From assembly GCA_017937095.1 (NCBI GenBank), contig JAGBEG010000002.1, positions 62,001-126,000 on the forward strand: a stretch of DNA of 64,000 nt, read 5' to 3'. Of this stretch, positions 17,103-25,570 are shown in pieces. Under the pieces are notes generated by a model, which did not search any database, was not told the DNA's origin, and saw nothing but the letters and a program-made list of their open reading frames with translations. How positions within the stretch are numbered: position 1 is the first letter of the stretch; every line of letters starts with the position of its first letter. The position numbers and the translations under genes were made by a program. The stretch is from Roseburia sp. Its GTDB lineage: Bacteria > Bacillota > Clostridia > Lachnospirales > Lachnospiraceae.

Positions 17103-18272
17103 TTAGTTACGACCGGCATTTAAGAACCGGTACAGACAGATTCCGGTCTGAATATAAAATAGTCTGCTTTTGCGCAATCCCTCCGGCAGAAGTGCATCAA
17201 TTTTTTTCAGACGGTATTTCATTGTATTTACATGGACAAACAGTTTTTCCGCCGTCTTCTGCATATTCATATCACATTCAATGTATGTCTGCAGGGTATT
17301 GACCAGTTCCTCCGATCCGGTCAGCTCTCCAATCGTATTCTGCACGATGCGTTCCAGCTCGCAGGTATCATCCATGTCTACAATACTGAAGATTCCAAGA
17401 TCCGAATAATAGAGCACTCTTTTGTCCGGGAAAAAGAATCTGCCCCTCTCAAATACCCTGCAGACCTGTTCATAACATTTCGGGAGCTGCGACGGGTGTT
17501 CCGCCCAGTCGCTGACTCCCGTCTGGTACAAAGAGACGTCCTCCTGCTCCTCAATGACCTTCATAAGATTTTGCAGAATCTCCTCGAAAGTATACTCATT
17601 CTCTATCCCTTTTGTATCGGGGATGAGCAGCACGAACTGATTCATTCTGTTCAGGAGAAAAATCTTGCGGTGTATCTGATTGCGAATATTCGAAATCATG
17701 AGCTGTATCTCGTCTGCGACATCGTTTGATATCTTTCCCTTTGCGCACTTATATATCACGACCACACGATAAGCGACCCCTCTTAAATATCCGTAATATT
17801 CAAGCTCCGCCTCATAGTTCATATGTCTGGAATCTGTAATTACATTCTCCAACAACAAATGCTGCCTGTTGTTTGTTGCCATTTTCTCAAAGATCAAATT
17901 TCCGATCTTATAAGTGACATCTACGAATTTTACATCTCTGGGAAGGGCAATAATCGGAAATTTCAGCTCGTCCGCCTTTGAGATCACGGTCTTAGGAACT
18001 TCCGAAATATACTCGCCGATTCCAAGCACCAGCCCTGCCGCCTGTTTCCGGTACAGCGCATCGACCATATGAAGCAGGGCTTCCTCCATATTATCCGTCA
18101 GAGCAACACCGGAGGAAAATACAAGCAGATTTGCCGCGACCCAATCCCCCACATCCTCGATCTCGATTACGTGGCACCATTTGATCATCTTGGACATTCC
18201 CTCTCTCCCTGCTATCACCCTGGCTTCCTCCATCTCACGCAGAGAAAGCAACTCCTGATAAGTTATAAACAT
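17103..18272 (-). CDS. PucR-family transcriptional regulator
   Basis: 389 residues from the ATG at 18272 (MFITYQELLSL), which has GAGG six bases upstream and matches the family's usual opening. An N-terminal PucR-like sensor domain (about 1-125; ISKADELKFPIIALPRDVKF) is followed by a GGDEF-like linker and a C-terminal CdaR/PucR helix-turn-helix (TLQTYIECDMNMQKTAEKLF, VHVNTMKYRLKKI). Such proteins activate nitrogen-compound catabolism genes in response to a metabolite. Located directly upstream of, and in the same direction as, the aminotransferase/importer operon, so that operon is the likely target. Confidence 0.9.
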   Translation of the reverse strand: MFITYQELLSLREMEEARVIAGREGMSKMIKWCHVIEIEDVGDWVAANLLVFSSGVALTDNMEEALLHMVDALYRKQAAGLVLGIGEYISEVPKTVISKADELKFPIIALPRDVKFVDVTYKIGNLIFEKMATNNRQHLLLENVITDSRHMNYEAELEYYGYLRGVAYRVVVIYKCAKGKISNDVADEIQLMISNIRNQIHRKIFLLNRMNQFVLLIPDTKGIENEYTFEEILQNLMKVIEEQEDVSLYQTGVSDWAEHPSQLPKCYEQVCRVFERGRFFFPDKRVLYYSDLGIFSIVDMDDTCELERIVQNTIGELTGSEELVNTLQTYIECDMNMQKTAEKLFVHVNTMKYRLKKIDALLPEGLRKSRLFYIQTGICLYRFLNAGRN

Positions 18273-18288
18273 ACCGCGCCTCATTTCT

Positions 18289-18327
18289 GTGCGCACTTTC
18301 TGCGCACTATTTGTCCATAATAGTCAA
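18289..18327. promoter_or_regulatory. two inverted repeats upstream of the PucR-type gene
   Basis: A perfect repeat GTGCGCA (18289-18295) / TGCGCAC (18301-18307) with a 5-bp loop sits 17 bp before the ATG. Next to it is an imperfect palindrome TTGTCC-N5-AGTCAA (18311-18327), with the same spacing as the perfect TTGTCC/GGACAA site at 17051. Both could be operators for autoregulation. Confidence 0.4.
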
Positions 18328-18445
18328 AATTCTTTTAAATAATTATACGATACGGCTCTTTTTTTGTCGATTTATTTCAATTATAATCAAAGAAACTCAG
18401 GAAATATCAGATTGTTCATAGAAACCTTTCGGAATGGAGAAACTT

Positions 18446-18865
18446 ATGATTACACTCGAAGAGTTAATTGGAACCTGGAAAATTGAATCCTACACCATGA
18501 TGGATGAAAACAACGAGATTCGTTACCCGCTTGGAAAAGACTGCGCCGCTTACCTGATCTACACCGCCGACGGGCATGTCTCTGCACAAATGTCAAGCAT
18601 CGGAAGGGCGCCTTATAAATCCAAGGATCTGCACAACGGCACAACAGAGGAAATGGCAGCCGCTGCCCATGGATATATGGCTTACTGCGGCACCTACACT
18701 TTAAAACCGGAGAAATCGGTGATTATTCACCATATTGATATCAGTATGAATCCCACCTGGGAACATCAGTCCCAGGTGAGGCATATTAACTATGACGGGA
18801 AGTTTCTGACCATTACTGCCGATGTAAACGGCGGGCACTTAGTGTGGAAGAAAGCGGGGGATTGA
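18446..18865 (+). CDS. lipocalin-like domain protein
   Basis: 139 residues from the ATG at 18446 (MITLEELIGTW), which has GGAG seven bases upstream; an in-frame ATG at 18434 has none. The opening LIGTWKIESY, the strand-rich middle and the YCGTYTL stretch fit the lipocalin-like family (PF13924), small beta-barrel proteins that may bind a hydrophobic or aromatic ligand. No signal peptide, so cytoplasmic. Divergent from the PucR gene and alone on its strand; role unknown. Confidence 0.7.
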   Translation: MITLEELIGTWKIESYTMMDENNEIRYPLGKDCAAYLIYTADGHVSAQMSSIGRAPYKSKDLHNGTTEEMAAAAHGYMAYCGTYTLKPEKSVIIHHIDISMNPTWEHQSQVRHINYDGKFLTITADVNGGHLVWKKAGD

Positions 18866-18869
18866 GAAC

Positions 18870-18994
18870 AAATACTTTTTATACTTGTCAAGATGCTCCA
18901 CATAATCTGCCATATACATAGGATTATGGCGCATCGCCTGAATTTCTGCGCAATCAAAGTAACCTGATACAATATTATTTAGAATTTTCAATTC
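18870..18994 (-). pseudogene. fragment of a RhuM-like gene (C-terminal part)
   Basis: A 41-codon open stretch on the minus strand reads ELKILNNIVSGYFDCAEIQA followed by MRHNPMYMADYVEHLDKYKK. This resembles, from memory, the C-terminal region of virulence RhuM-family proteins (a conserved AEIQA-MRHNPMYM-D-VEHLD pattern). It has no start codon, is preceded by a stop, and runs into the end of the lipocalin-like gene. It marks the left border of the AT-rich island. A profile search would decide. Confidence 0.4.
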
Positions 18995-19093
18995 TCATCA
19001 TGATGGTTTATTTAAGTTTGGAAAGCAAACACACAACTTCCACGTGCCATGAGCGTGCAATTTAGATGCACAACCCTTGGCTTTCGGTTAAGC

Positions 19094-19374
19094 CTTGGAT
19101 TCAAAAATGATGCAATCGTCCCTTACAGGACCTGCACAAACGGCATACTGCACCTTGATGCACCTGCCATAGAAAAGATTAGATTTGCTTGGCATAGACG
19201 AGCCTTTGATTGGCTTCAGTTTGATTTGAAGTCTGCTCTTTGCTATGGCATTCATCGCTACTTGCCATTGTACCATAGTTTTGCTTTTTCGGATAGGCTT
19301 TCCGAAATCAAAATGGGCAGAAGAAAGCCCCCAAATCTGCTTGGACTTGGAGGCATTATTCCAACCATTTCTCT
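19094..19374 (-). other. open frame without start, unknown origin
   Basis: A stop-free minus-strand stretch of about 94 codons just after the helicase gene, with no ATG until its last two thirds and no ribosome binding site. The first residues (GWNNASKSKQIWG) match part of the small protein at 23645-23869 (SWNKASKFQQIWG). The remainder is basic and not recognised. Probably the remnant of a mobile or duplicated gene rather than an active one. Confidence 0.3.
19319..19370. repeat. diverged repeat bracketing the defence pair, copy 1
   Basis: About 52 bp aligned with 23752-23804 at roughly 83 percent identity by eye, sharing AAAGCCCCC-AAATCTG, ACTTGGAGGC and TTATTCCA. Each copy can fold as AAAGCC-AGGC-type hairpins. 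The two copies lie just outside the helicase/nuclease gene pair, in the same orientation. Confidence 0.5.
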
Positions 19375-19386
19375 CATATAATTACA

Positions 19387-21240
19387 CTATATAAATTCCA
19401 CTTCTGTTTCAGAAAACCATTTATTACGAAGCACTGTTTGTTTTACAGATTCTTTATCTTGTGTGTATGCCACTAATGCTAGACTTTCTTTTGCCCGCGT
19501 ACAAGCGACATAAAATAACCTTCTGGTTCTTGAAATACTGCTATCCTTACCCTGTCGCTCATTTTCCCAATCAGTGTCACTCATTTCCTTTGCACCAAAC
19601 AATTTCTCATAACTAAATAAAAAACCTTCCGCTTCTGTATCATCCATAATAACCATAACACGAGGATACTCTAATCCTTTGACACCCTGATGAGTTGAAA
19701 ATGAAGAATTTCCTTCTGTATACAAACAATAACTCCTCATTTCACCTACCGGAACAGATAATGCTTGTTTTAAGGCCTCAATCTGAATATCTTGTTCGTC
19801 CTCAAGATTTGACACTAATCGTAGCATGCGTTCAGAAAGGTTAAATAGCCCCGTACTGCTGACTTCTTTTAATACATCTATACAAGATGGCTCTGCATCC
19901 CCTTCAAACAGCATACATAGCGACTTCTTAGCTTCATTTGCATTACGCAGACATTGTCGTTGATCTGTAGCCATTTTCTGCAGGCTATCCTTACTAATCA
20001 TTGGCGAGTATTGTTTAATGATTTTCGCAACCTCAAACTTGTTACCTGCCATATCAGCATCAATCAATGGAAAAATAATTTGTGAGAATATTTTTGCCTC
20101 TGGCAGACTTCCGTCCAGAACACTCTGCGCCAGTTTCTTATTTTTATATAATGGTAAAAACAAATTTCTGAAACCAAGCCTGCTTGCCGCCATATGATGT
20201 TCAAGAATCAAACTCTGATAAGCACCTTCTTCCCACCCCATATCTAATGTCAATTGTGACATCCGTTTAGCAATTTTTAATTCTGTTTGTTGCTTATCTT
20301 CCAATGAATCGCTTATAAAAAGATGTACCGTTCCCTCTGCAGCATCTGTCCGTGGTTCCTGTTTCTTATCATCTACGCACAGTCTAATTGAATTCGCCAA
20401 TTGAACTATCCTTTTGGCACTTCTATGATTCATTATCTTTATAGGTTTCACCCAACTATCAGGAATTGTGTTTGCCAAATTTTCTTTTCCGTCAAGATAT
20501 ATCTTCTGCATTGTATCGCCAAACATTCCTATTATCATCTTATCTGCATTGTCCGCATAAACATCCAACAAAGCATCAACCAATTCCTTCTTCGTATCTT
20601 GACTCTCATCAATTAACAAAATTGGAAATCTGCATATTAAAATCTGTTGCATAATAGCTTTATTTTTAATAAATTCTGAACCCATTTTTATAACATCCGC
20701 ATGGTCAAGTGAATCATACCCTACATTTTCCCCATTGGGATTGTACGAAAATTTACGAACAGAATCTATTTTTTCCAATCTCTTTTTATAATTTTCAATT
20801 CTATTCAACCTATCCTGAGATGTCTTTGTTCCTTTACGTCCTTTAGCTTCCTCTATTTCTGTTTCTTTCAATTTCTTTTGAATATTACCTTTTACCCATG
20901 TCTTAATATCCCTCTGATATGGGGATATAATTTCCCACAAAAAACTATGAATCGTAGAAACAAAGAAAATAGGACTATGCTCAACACGGTCAAGAATATT
21001 ATTACAAGCAGCATTTGTATAAGTAATAACCGCAACCTGTCTGGAATATATATTTAATTCAATGCCAAATTGCTCTTTAATAAAATTCAATGTATTTACC
21101 AGACTGCGAGTTTTTCCAGAACCTGCCCCCGCATATGTAAAAAAGCTCTTAGGACTCTCCCTGTCAAAGCATGCTTGTATTTCTTCATCTACATGGTCAT
21201 CCACATGATTATCATCCATAACTATTTTCTTGCCATCCAT
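19387..21240 (-). CDS. UvrD-like superfamily 1 helicase (probable GajB-like defence subunit)
   Basis: 617 residues. Walker A is AGAGSGKT (37-44), Walker B is LLIDESQD (about 208-215), motif V reads STHQGVKGLEYPRV and motif VI FYVACTRAKESL, so the ATPase core is intact. It is a compact UvrD-like helicase without the nuclease domain of AddA. It starts 12 bp after the OLD-family nuclease gene, the arrangement of class 2 OLD systems and of Gabija, where the helicase-like subunit activates the nuclease against phage DNA. It is longer than GajB of Bacillus cereus as I remember it (about 490). Gabija membership is inference from order and domains. Confidence 0.8.
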   Translation of the reverse strand: MDGKKIVMDDNHVDDHVDEEIQACFDRESPKSFFTYAGAGSGKTRSLVNTLNFIKEQFGIELNIYSRQVAVITYTNAACNNILDRVEHSPIFFVSTIHSFLWEIISPYQRDIKTWVKGNIQKKLKETEIEEAKGRKGTKTSQDRLNRIENYKKRLEKIDSVRKFSYNPNGENVGYDSLDHADVIKMGSEFIKNKAIMQQILICRFPILLIDESQDTKKELVDALLDVYADNADKMIIGMFGDTMQKIYLDGKENLANTIPDSWVKPIKIMNHRSAKRIVQLANSIRLCVDDKKQEPRTDAAEGTVHLFISDSLEDKQQTELKIAKRMSQLTLDMGWEEGAYQSLILEHHMAASRLGFRNLFLPLYKNKKLAQSVLDGSLPEAKIFSQIIFPLIDADMAGNKFEVAKIIKQYSPMISKDSLQKMATDQRQCLRNANEAKKSLCMLFEGDAEPSCIDVLKEVSSTGLFNLSERMLRLVSNLEDEQDIQIEALKQALSVPVGEMRSYCLYTEGNSSFSTHQGVKGLEYPRVMVIMDDTEAEGFLFSYEKLFGAKEMSDTDWENERQGKDSSISRTRRLFYVACTRAKESLALVAYTQDKESVKQTVLRNKWFSETEVEFI

Positions 21241-21252
21241 TTATTTCACTCC

Positions 21253-23448
21253 TCATTCATGTTTATCTAACAAAGCCTGTAACCAAAGCAGACCTTCATC
21301 AATATAATTTGGAACCTGCAGATTTTGAGGATCAACTGAATAAATCAAGTCCAATGCAAAACCAGCTTTAGGTACATTCTTTCCACGAAACAAATTATAT
21401 ATTTTTTCATGAAAATCCTTAAAATCAAGCCCCTCATTACAAGCATCATAAATATCGCCCATCAATCCCTCCCCTGTTGTTGAGGAAAATAGACTAAAGT
21501 TAGTATAAACCAGACTATCTTCAAATGTACTTGGTATTGCTTCATAAATTTTACCATTATATTCAAAATTAACAGGCATTTGATACGCAATCCTCATTTT
21601 AAATGCGTATGGAGTCGTAAAATTTTTTTCCTTTTTCTTCTCAGATAAATCCAACAGCTTGTCTAAAGATTTCTCTTTAAGCAGCCATTGTGTAATAGCA
21701 TAATTTGTGCTTATAATACCTTTTCCTCTTTCTGGAAGTGTATGACTATGATGCCCTGTAGGTGTTCCAGAATCAAGGTCTGTTATTATCAAGGTTGGTA
21801 AACACATTTTCTCAATTAAAGGTTTTAAGCGTTGTGAATGCCTTCCATTAATCTCCAATAGTGTAACATATCGTTGATTTAATTTTTGATATTTATTTCG
21901 GATAAAATGTGGCAGCAGCATATACTCTGCCGATCCTTCTACAAAAATCGCTGCATCAGCAAAAAACAAATCACAATGTGTAGTTCTTAAATAACGGGTA
22001 ATAAACCTTGTTGTTTCATTATCTTCTCCAAAAACTCCTGATAAGTTAATAACCTTACTTACGGGAACAATACAATCTTTTGTAGCTGGCAGTCTTTTAA
22101 AATATCTCAGATCTTTAAAATCTACCTCTCTTGCTATATGGCTTGAATGTGAACTTATAACAAGCTGAGTCTGAAAATTACTATGTTCCTTCAAAAACTG
22201 ATTTTTAGTAAGAACATCATATGCTTTCCTAATAAATACCTGCTGAACCTGAACATGTAAATGCGCCTCCGGCTCTTCCAGCAAAACCACGTGTAACGGC
22301 TCAATCCTGTTTTCTAACAGTTCTCTGTGTGCTTTTCCTATCCTCATCCAGTCATCTCTAAATCGCATCAAAAGAAAAACCATAGAAATTAAATTTTGAT
22401 AACCCAATCCGTTATACTTCTCCGGAAGCTTCATATTATCTTTCGGGTTCGATGTAAGTGCATACTGTACCGCAGCATCATGCTTTAATGTATCTGATGC
22501 ACTTACCTTTGATTCAATCGTTATCTTAGGATCGTTAACTCCAGGATAACCTAAATCTTCTAACTCTAGTATTGCATCATGAAATTTATTAGAAAGAGTT
22601 GCATTAAAAGCCTCTTTTGCTTTTTCCATTGCTTTAAGCGTTTTCAAATCTTCTGGTGATGGTTCATTTTCCGGGTCTAAATGCTTATCATAATAGCTTC
22701 TTAATTGACTTGAAAGATTCTGGGCATGATAATTTACTTCTCCCACACCTTCATCGCTGGTATCAGAAAATCCTCTTTGTGCACTAATAATATCTATTTT
22801 TACCAATCCTGATAATGGATTCGATGTCGCACATTCCATTAAATAATCTGTAGGCTGCAAAGCATCATCATTCATTTTGCTTGGATCAAGAACATATGCC
22901 TTTGTTTCAAATAATGTATGAAAAAAATCTCCCTTTCCTAAATAATCGCACAAGTTTTGTGGCCAAAGAGATAACTTTACCTTTGGCGAACTAGAACAAG
23001 TCTTTGCAGCCGCATCAAACGATTCTCTGTATAAAGCACACAATTTTTGTATATCTTTGGGCAGGTAAATAAATCTAACACCTAAAACTCCACCCTCCCA
23101 ATCTAACGTTGGTATTATATTTGATACATAATGTAATTCATTATCTGCAACATCAATCCATACATCCAATGTCGGCATTATTGTCTCTATTTCTTTCATC
23201 CATTTGTCCGGGTCTATTTCTTCTTCCTTGGCCCATGTCATCCCTATATCATTCAGTTTTTTTCTATTTGACAATGTAATGTCATTCAAAACAAATTTTC
23301 TTGCAGCTAAAAATTTCGCCAAAGCATCCATTGCTGAAGTTTTTCCACTATTATTTGCGCCTACAAAAACCGTTGTCTTATCGCTCAATTCAATCTTGCA
23401 ACATTTTAATTTTCTAAAATTCTGAATATCAAACCTTTTTATTTTCAT
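21253..23448 (-). CDS. OLD-family ATPase/TOPRIM nuclease (probable GajA-like defence subunit)
   Basis: 731 residues. N-terminal ABC/SMC-like ATPase with Walker A GANNSGKT (30-37), signature-like NGLGYQNL (346-353), Walker B VVLLEEPEAH (387-396) and the switch His in ISSHSSH (431-437). The C-terminal TOPRIM domain shows EGSAE (504-508) and the metal motif TDLDS (D557, D559). This is a class 2 OLD nuclease, since it lies next to a UvrD helicase gene, and resembles GajA of Gabija systems but is about 150 residues longer than the Bacillus protein as I recall it. Base composition is AT-rich compared with the flanking genes. Expected role: nucleotide-sensitive DNA cleavage during phage infection. 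Confidence 0.82.
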   Translation of the reverse strand: MKIKRFDIQNFRKLKCCKIELSDKTTVFVGANNSGKTSAMDALAKFLAARKFVLNDITLSNRKKLNDIGMTWAKEEEIDPDKWMKEIETIMPTLDVWIDVADNELHYVSNIIPTLDWEGGVLGVRFIYLPKDIQKLCALYRESFDAAAKTCSSSPKVKLSLWPQNLCDYLGKGDFFHTLFETKAYVLDPSKMNDDALQPTDYLMECATSNPLSGLVKIDIISAQRGFSDTSDEGVGEVNYHAQNLSSQLRSYYDKHLDPENEPSPEDLKTLKAMEKAKEAFNATLSNKFHDAILELEDLGYPGVNDPKITIESKVSASDTLKHDAAVQYALTSNPKDNMKLPEKYNGLGYQNLISMVFLLMRFRDDWMRIGKAHRELLENRIEPLHVVLLEEPEAHLHVQVQQVFIRKAYDVLTKNQFLKEHSNFQTQLVISSHSSHIAREVDFKDLRYFKRLPATKDCIVPVSKVINLSGVFGEDNETTRFITRYLRTTHCDLFFADAAIFVEGSAEYMLLPHFIRNKYQKLNQRYVTLLEINGRHSQRLKPLIEKMCLPTLIITDLDSGTPTGHHSHTLPERGKGIISTNYAITQWLLKEKSLDKLLDLSEKKKEKNFTTPYAFKMRIAYQMPVNFEYNGKIYEAIPSTFEDSLVYTNFSLFSSTTGEGLMGDIYDACNEGLDFKDFHEKIYNLFRGKNVPKAGFALDLIYSVDPQNLQVPNYIDEGLLWLQALLDKHE

Positions 23449-23479
23449 AGCAGAGCTCCCTTCTCATCTTTGTCATTTT

Positions 23480-23485
23480 ATTGTA
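23480..23485 (-). promoter_or_regulatory. predicted extended -10 of the nuclease/helicase operon
   Basis: Minus strand TGATACAAT: an extended -10 element with TACAAT at 23480-23485, about 32 bp before the ATG. The -35 region is weak. It is the only good promoter-like sequence before the gene. Confidence 0.45.
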
Positions 23486-23644
23486 TCACATTCCTCAGTG
23501 TTGTTCCATATTAAGAGAATTTGTAACCGAATCGTCATTACATTATTCTTCTCATCCCAATTCTCTCAATTGCTAATATTCGCTCTTTCATCATTTAAAT
23601 CCACTTCTTAATAGCAAGTATGATTCCCTTAGGATCATTCAGTA

Positions 23645-23869
23645 TTAGATTTGAAAGTTTATATTCTGAACTTTACAAGATTCTTTCGTAATATCCTGAA
23701 TCAAATCTTGCCATATATCCGGAACTGTAAATACTAAAATTAAAACCAGACAGAATAAAGCCCCCCAAATCTGTTGAAACTTGGAGGCTTTATTCCAGCT
23801 ATTTATACTATTTTCAAAATCATCAATAAGTTGTTGACTATTTAGCTTACAAACTGTAAGCCAGTTCAT
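23645..23869 (-). CDS. small single-helix membrane protein, uncertain
   Basis: 74 residues: a polar N-terminal part (to about residue 30), one hydrophobic helix (IWGALFCLVLILVFTVPDIW) and a polar tail. Ribosome binding site is poor. Part of the gene coincides with the repeat at 23752-23804, whose hairpin (AATAAAGCC/GGCTTTATT) looks like a terminator. It could be a real small gene or a remnant that happens to stay open. No family recognised. Confidence 0.35.
   Translation of the reverse strand: MNWLTVCKLNSQQLIDDFENSINSWNKASKFQQIWGALFCLVLILVFTVPDIWQDLIQDITKESCKVQNINFQI
23752..23804. repeat. diverged repeat bracketing the defence pair, copy 2
   Basis: Partner of 19319-19370. This copy has a perfect 9-bp inverted repeat AATAAAGCC (23754-23762) / GGCTTTATT (23786-23794). 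It lies about 300 bp upstream of the nuclease gene. Confidence 0.5.
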
Positions 23870-23894
23870 TCAAACAACTCTTCACAATTTTCCA

Positions 23895-24077
23895 CTATGC
23901 TAACACTGGTCCCTTCCCATTAATAATAGCCTCCACATCTTCTATATTTTTATCCGTAGCTGTTGCAATCTGTTCTGTCGTGAAGCCATTATTGTACATT
24001 CTCATAATAGTCCTTGCTTCGCCAATTACAATCCTTTTTTCCTCAATTCCCTGACTCAAGTTGCACATAACGCTCAC
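23895..24077 (-). pseudogene. C-terminal remnant of an Rpn/PD-(D/E)XK-type protein
   Basis: 60 residues: CNLSQGIEEKRIVIGEART then a short helix-turn-helix-like tail (MYNNGFTTEQIATATDKNIE). This is the usual end of Rpn-family recombination-promoting nuclease/putative transposase proteins in Clostridia. The nuclease domain is missing, and the region upstream holds the separate AlbA-domain gene. It could still be translated, since the frame has an ATG, but is best read as a fragment. A full-length family member is at 56715. Confidence 0.5.
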
Positions 24078-24139
24078 ATCCTTCTAAATTAGTTTGCATA
24101 TATTTATTTATAGTTATATATTCCATTTTTCTATCTTGT

Positions 24140-25570
24140 CTAAAAGCTGATCTCTTTTTTCACTTGCCAATACCCACTTCTGGCAGATCCCACTCTCTCT
24201 ATTATCCCCTGTTCTGCCAATTCCTTAACGTTCTTCTTAACAGCTCTTGTAGTAATACCCAATTCTTCAGCTAAAGTCACCTGTGTTATCTTCGGATTGT
24301 CTAAAATCATCTCCACAATTTTCTGTTGTGTCAAATTCAAATTTTTTGGTGAACTTTTTGGTGAACTTTTTGGTGAACTTTGGTGAACTTCATTGTAAGA
24401 AGGTCTATATAGATTCACTCGAAAGCTATCACCTATTTCTAATAATTCCGGCTCCCTAATTCCATATTCTTTACAGCTACTGAACATCCTTTTTATACCA
24501 GTTCCCCAGCTTTCAATAATTTTCATTCTGCTGAATACCTCAGCGATACATCTGTTGCGGATTTTGGAACCTCCCTCTTTTATCTGCTCTATAGTAAGTC
24601 CTCCATAAAGCATCCCCGGAGAAGTAATCTCTACTCTGTCATCATACACAGCTACCTGTACACACGCTCTGTCCAAAAAATTTCTATGTGTTGTTGCGTT
24701 GACAATAGCCTCTCTGATTGCCTCAGTTGGCAATTCATAGGCTTCTGTTCTTAATAGCCCCTTTATCTCTGCGCCAAGATTGATATGTTTCAACACAAAT
24801 TCATAGGCTTCTTCAATCTGCATATAAAGTGGTCCCTCAAAGTCTCTCTTATCAATAAAAACCACTCTTTCGGTTCCTTTAAATAATGCACATTGAATTT
24901 TTGCAAAAGGAAATGTATTATTTGTCAATAATACAAAAGCATTCGTTGGAACCAAATTTCCATCTAAGTTCTTAACAACTCCCCAATTTATAAGATTCTG
25001 CAAGGTAACATCTTTTACCTTTTCTTTTTCACTTTTCGTTTTAGCTGCTTCTACCATATATTTTTTAATAGCAGAACATAACTCCTGTGCTTGGTTAATA
25101 TCAAATTTTTGCTCCACACAAATCATCTCATCAAAGGAATGATTGGAACCCTGCAATTCCAAATCCTTAAGAATTGCTTCATCAGCAGGTCTGGAGGTTC
25201 CTGATACGCGTATAAAGGTACCCTCTTCCTTTCCAAGCGATTTTATATAATATGGTCTGTTTGCACCCGGATATATTTCAATAACAATTACACATTTATC
25301 CTCAATGGTATCAACTCCAATATTGGGAAATATCTGCGGATAACACATATCCGAAATAGTATTTGTTATATTATCCATAATCTTAAAAATTTCGTCTTTA
25401 TCAACACCCACAATTTCGTTACTTTTATCATCAACACCAATAATGATTTTCCCTCCTGCCGTATTAGCAAATGCTATGACACTTTTAATATATTTTTCGC
25501 TTCTTTTAGGCACTTCAACCTTAAATTCAATATTGGCTGATTCCCCTGCCTTTATTTCATCTGCTAACAT
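24140..25570 (-). CDS. AlbA/Schlafen-domain protein with ATPase-like and HTH regions
   Basis: 476 residues from the ATG at 25570 behind GGAGG. The N-terminal AlbA_2 (Schlafen-like) domain (about 1-130) has IEFK, IIAFANT-type VIAFANTAGGKIIIGVDD and GTFIRVSGTSRPA. A C-terminal HATPase_c_4-like part contains AIREAIVNATTHRNFL and ESWGTGIKRM. A linker of repeated SSPK units then leads to a winged helix (about 415-470). Proteins of this layout (COG2865) are usually called transcriptional regulators or RNA-binding proteins; some are encoded in defence islands. Its AT-rich composition fits the island. Function unproven. Confidence 0.8.
   Translation of the reverse strand: MLADEIKAGESANIEFKVEVPKRSEKYIKSVIAFANTAGGKIIIGVDDKSNEIVGVDKDEIFKIMDNITNTISDMCYPQIFPNIGVDTIEDKCVIVIEIYPGANRPYYIKSLGKEEGTFIRVSGTSRPADEAILKDLELQGSNHSFDEMICVEQKFDINQAQELCSAIKKYMVEAAKTKSEKEKVKDVTLQNLINWGVVKNLDGNLVPTNAFVLLTNNTFPFAKIQCALFKGTERVVFIDKRDFEGPLYMQIEEAYEFVLKHINLGAEIKGLLRTEAYELPTEAIREAIVNATTHRNFLDRACVQVAVYDDRVEITSPGMLYGGLTIEQIKEGGSKIRNRCIAEVFSRMKIIESWGTGIKRMFSSCKEYGIREPELLEIGDSFRVNLYRPSYNEVHQSSPKSSPKSSPKNLNLTQQKIVEMILDNPKITQVTLAEELGITTRAVKKNVKELAEQGIIERVGSARSGYWQVKKEISF
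24348..24390. repeat. in-frame 12-bp tandem repeat in the AlbA-domain gene
   Basis: GGTGAACTTTTT occurs twice in succession (24348-24371), followed by two shortened units GGTGAACTT(T). It encodes the KSSP repeats of the linker before the C-terminal winged helix. Copy number changes by whole units would keep the frame and only alter linker length. Confidence 0.8.

Noticed and set aside
24348..24390. Possible CRISPR-like tandem repeat
   Set aside because: Units are contiguous 12-mers without spacers and encode an in-frame KSSP linker.
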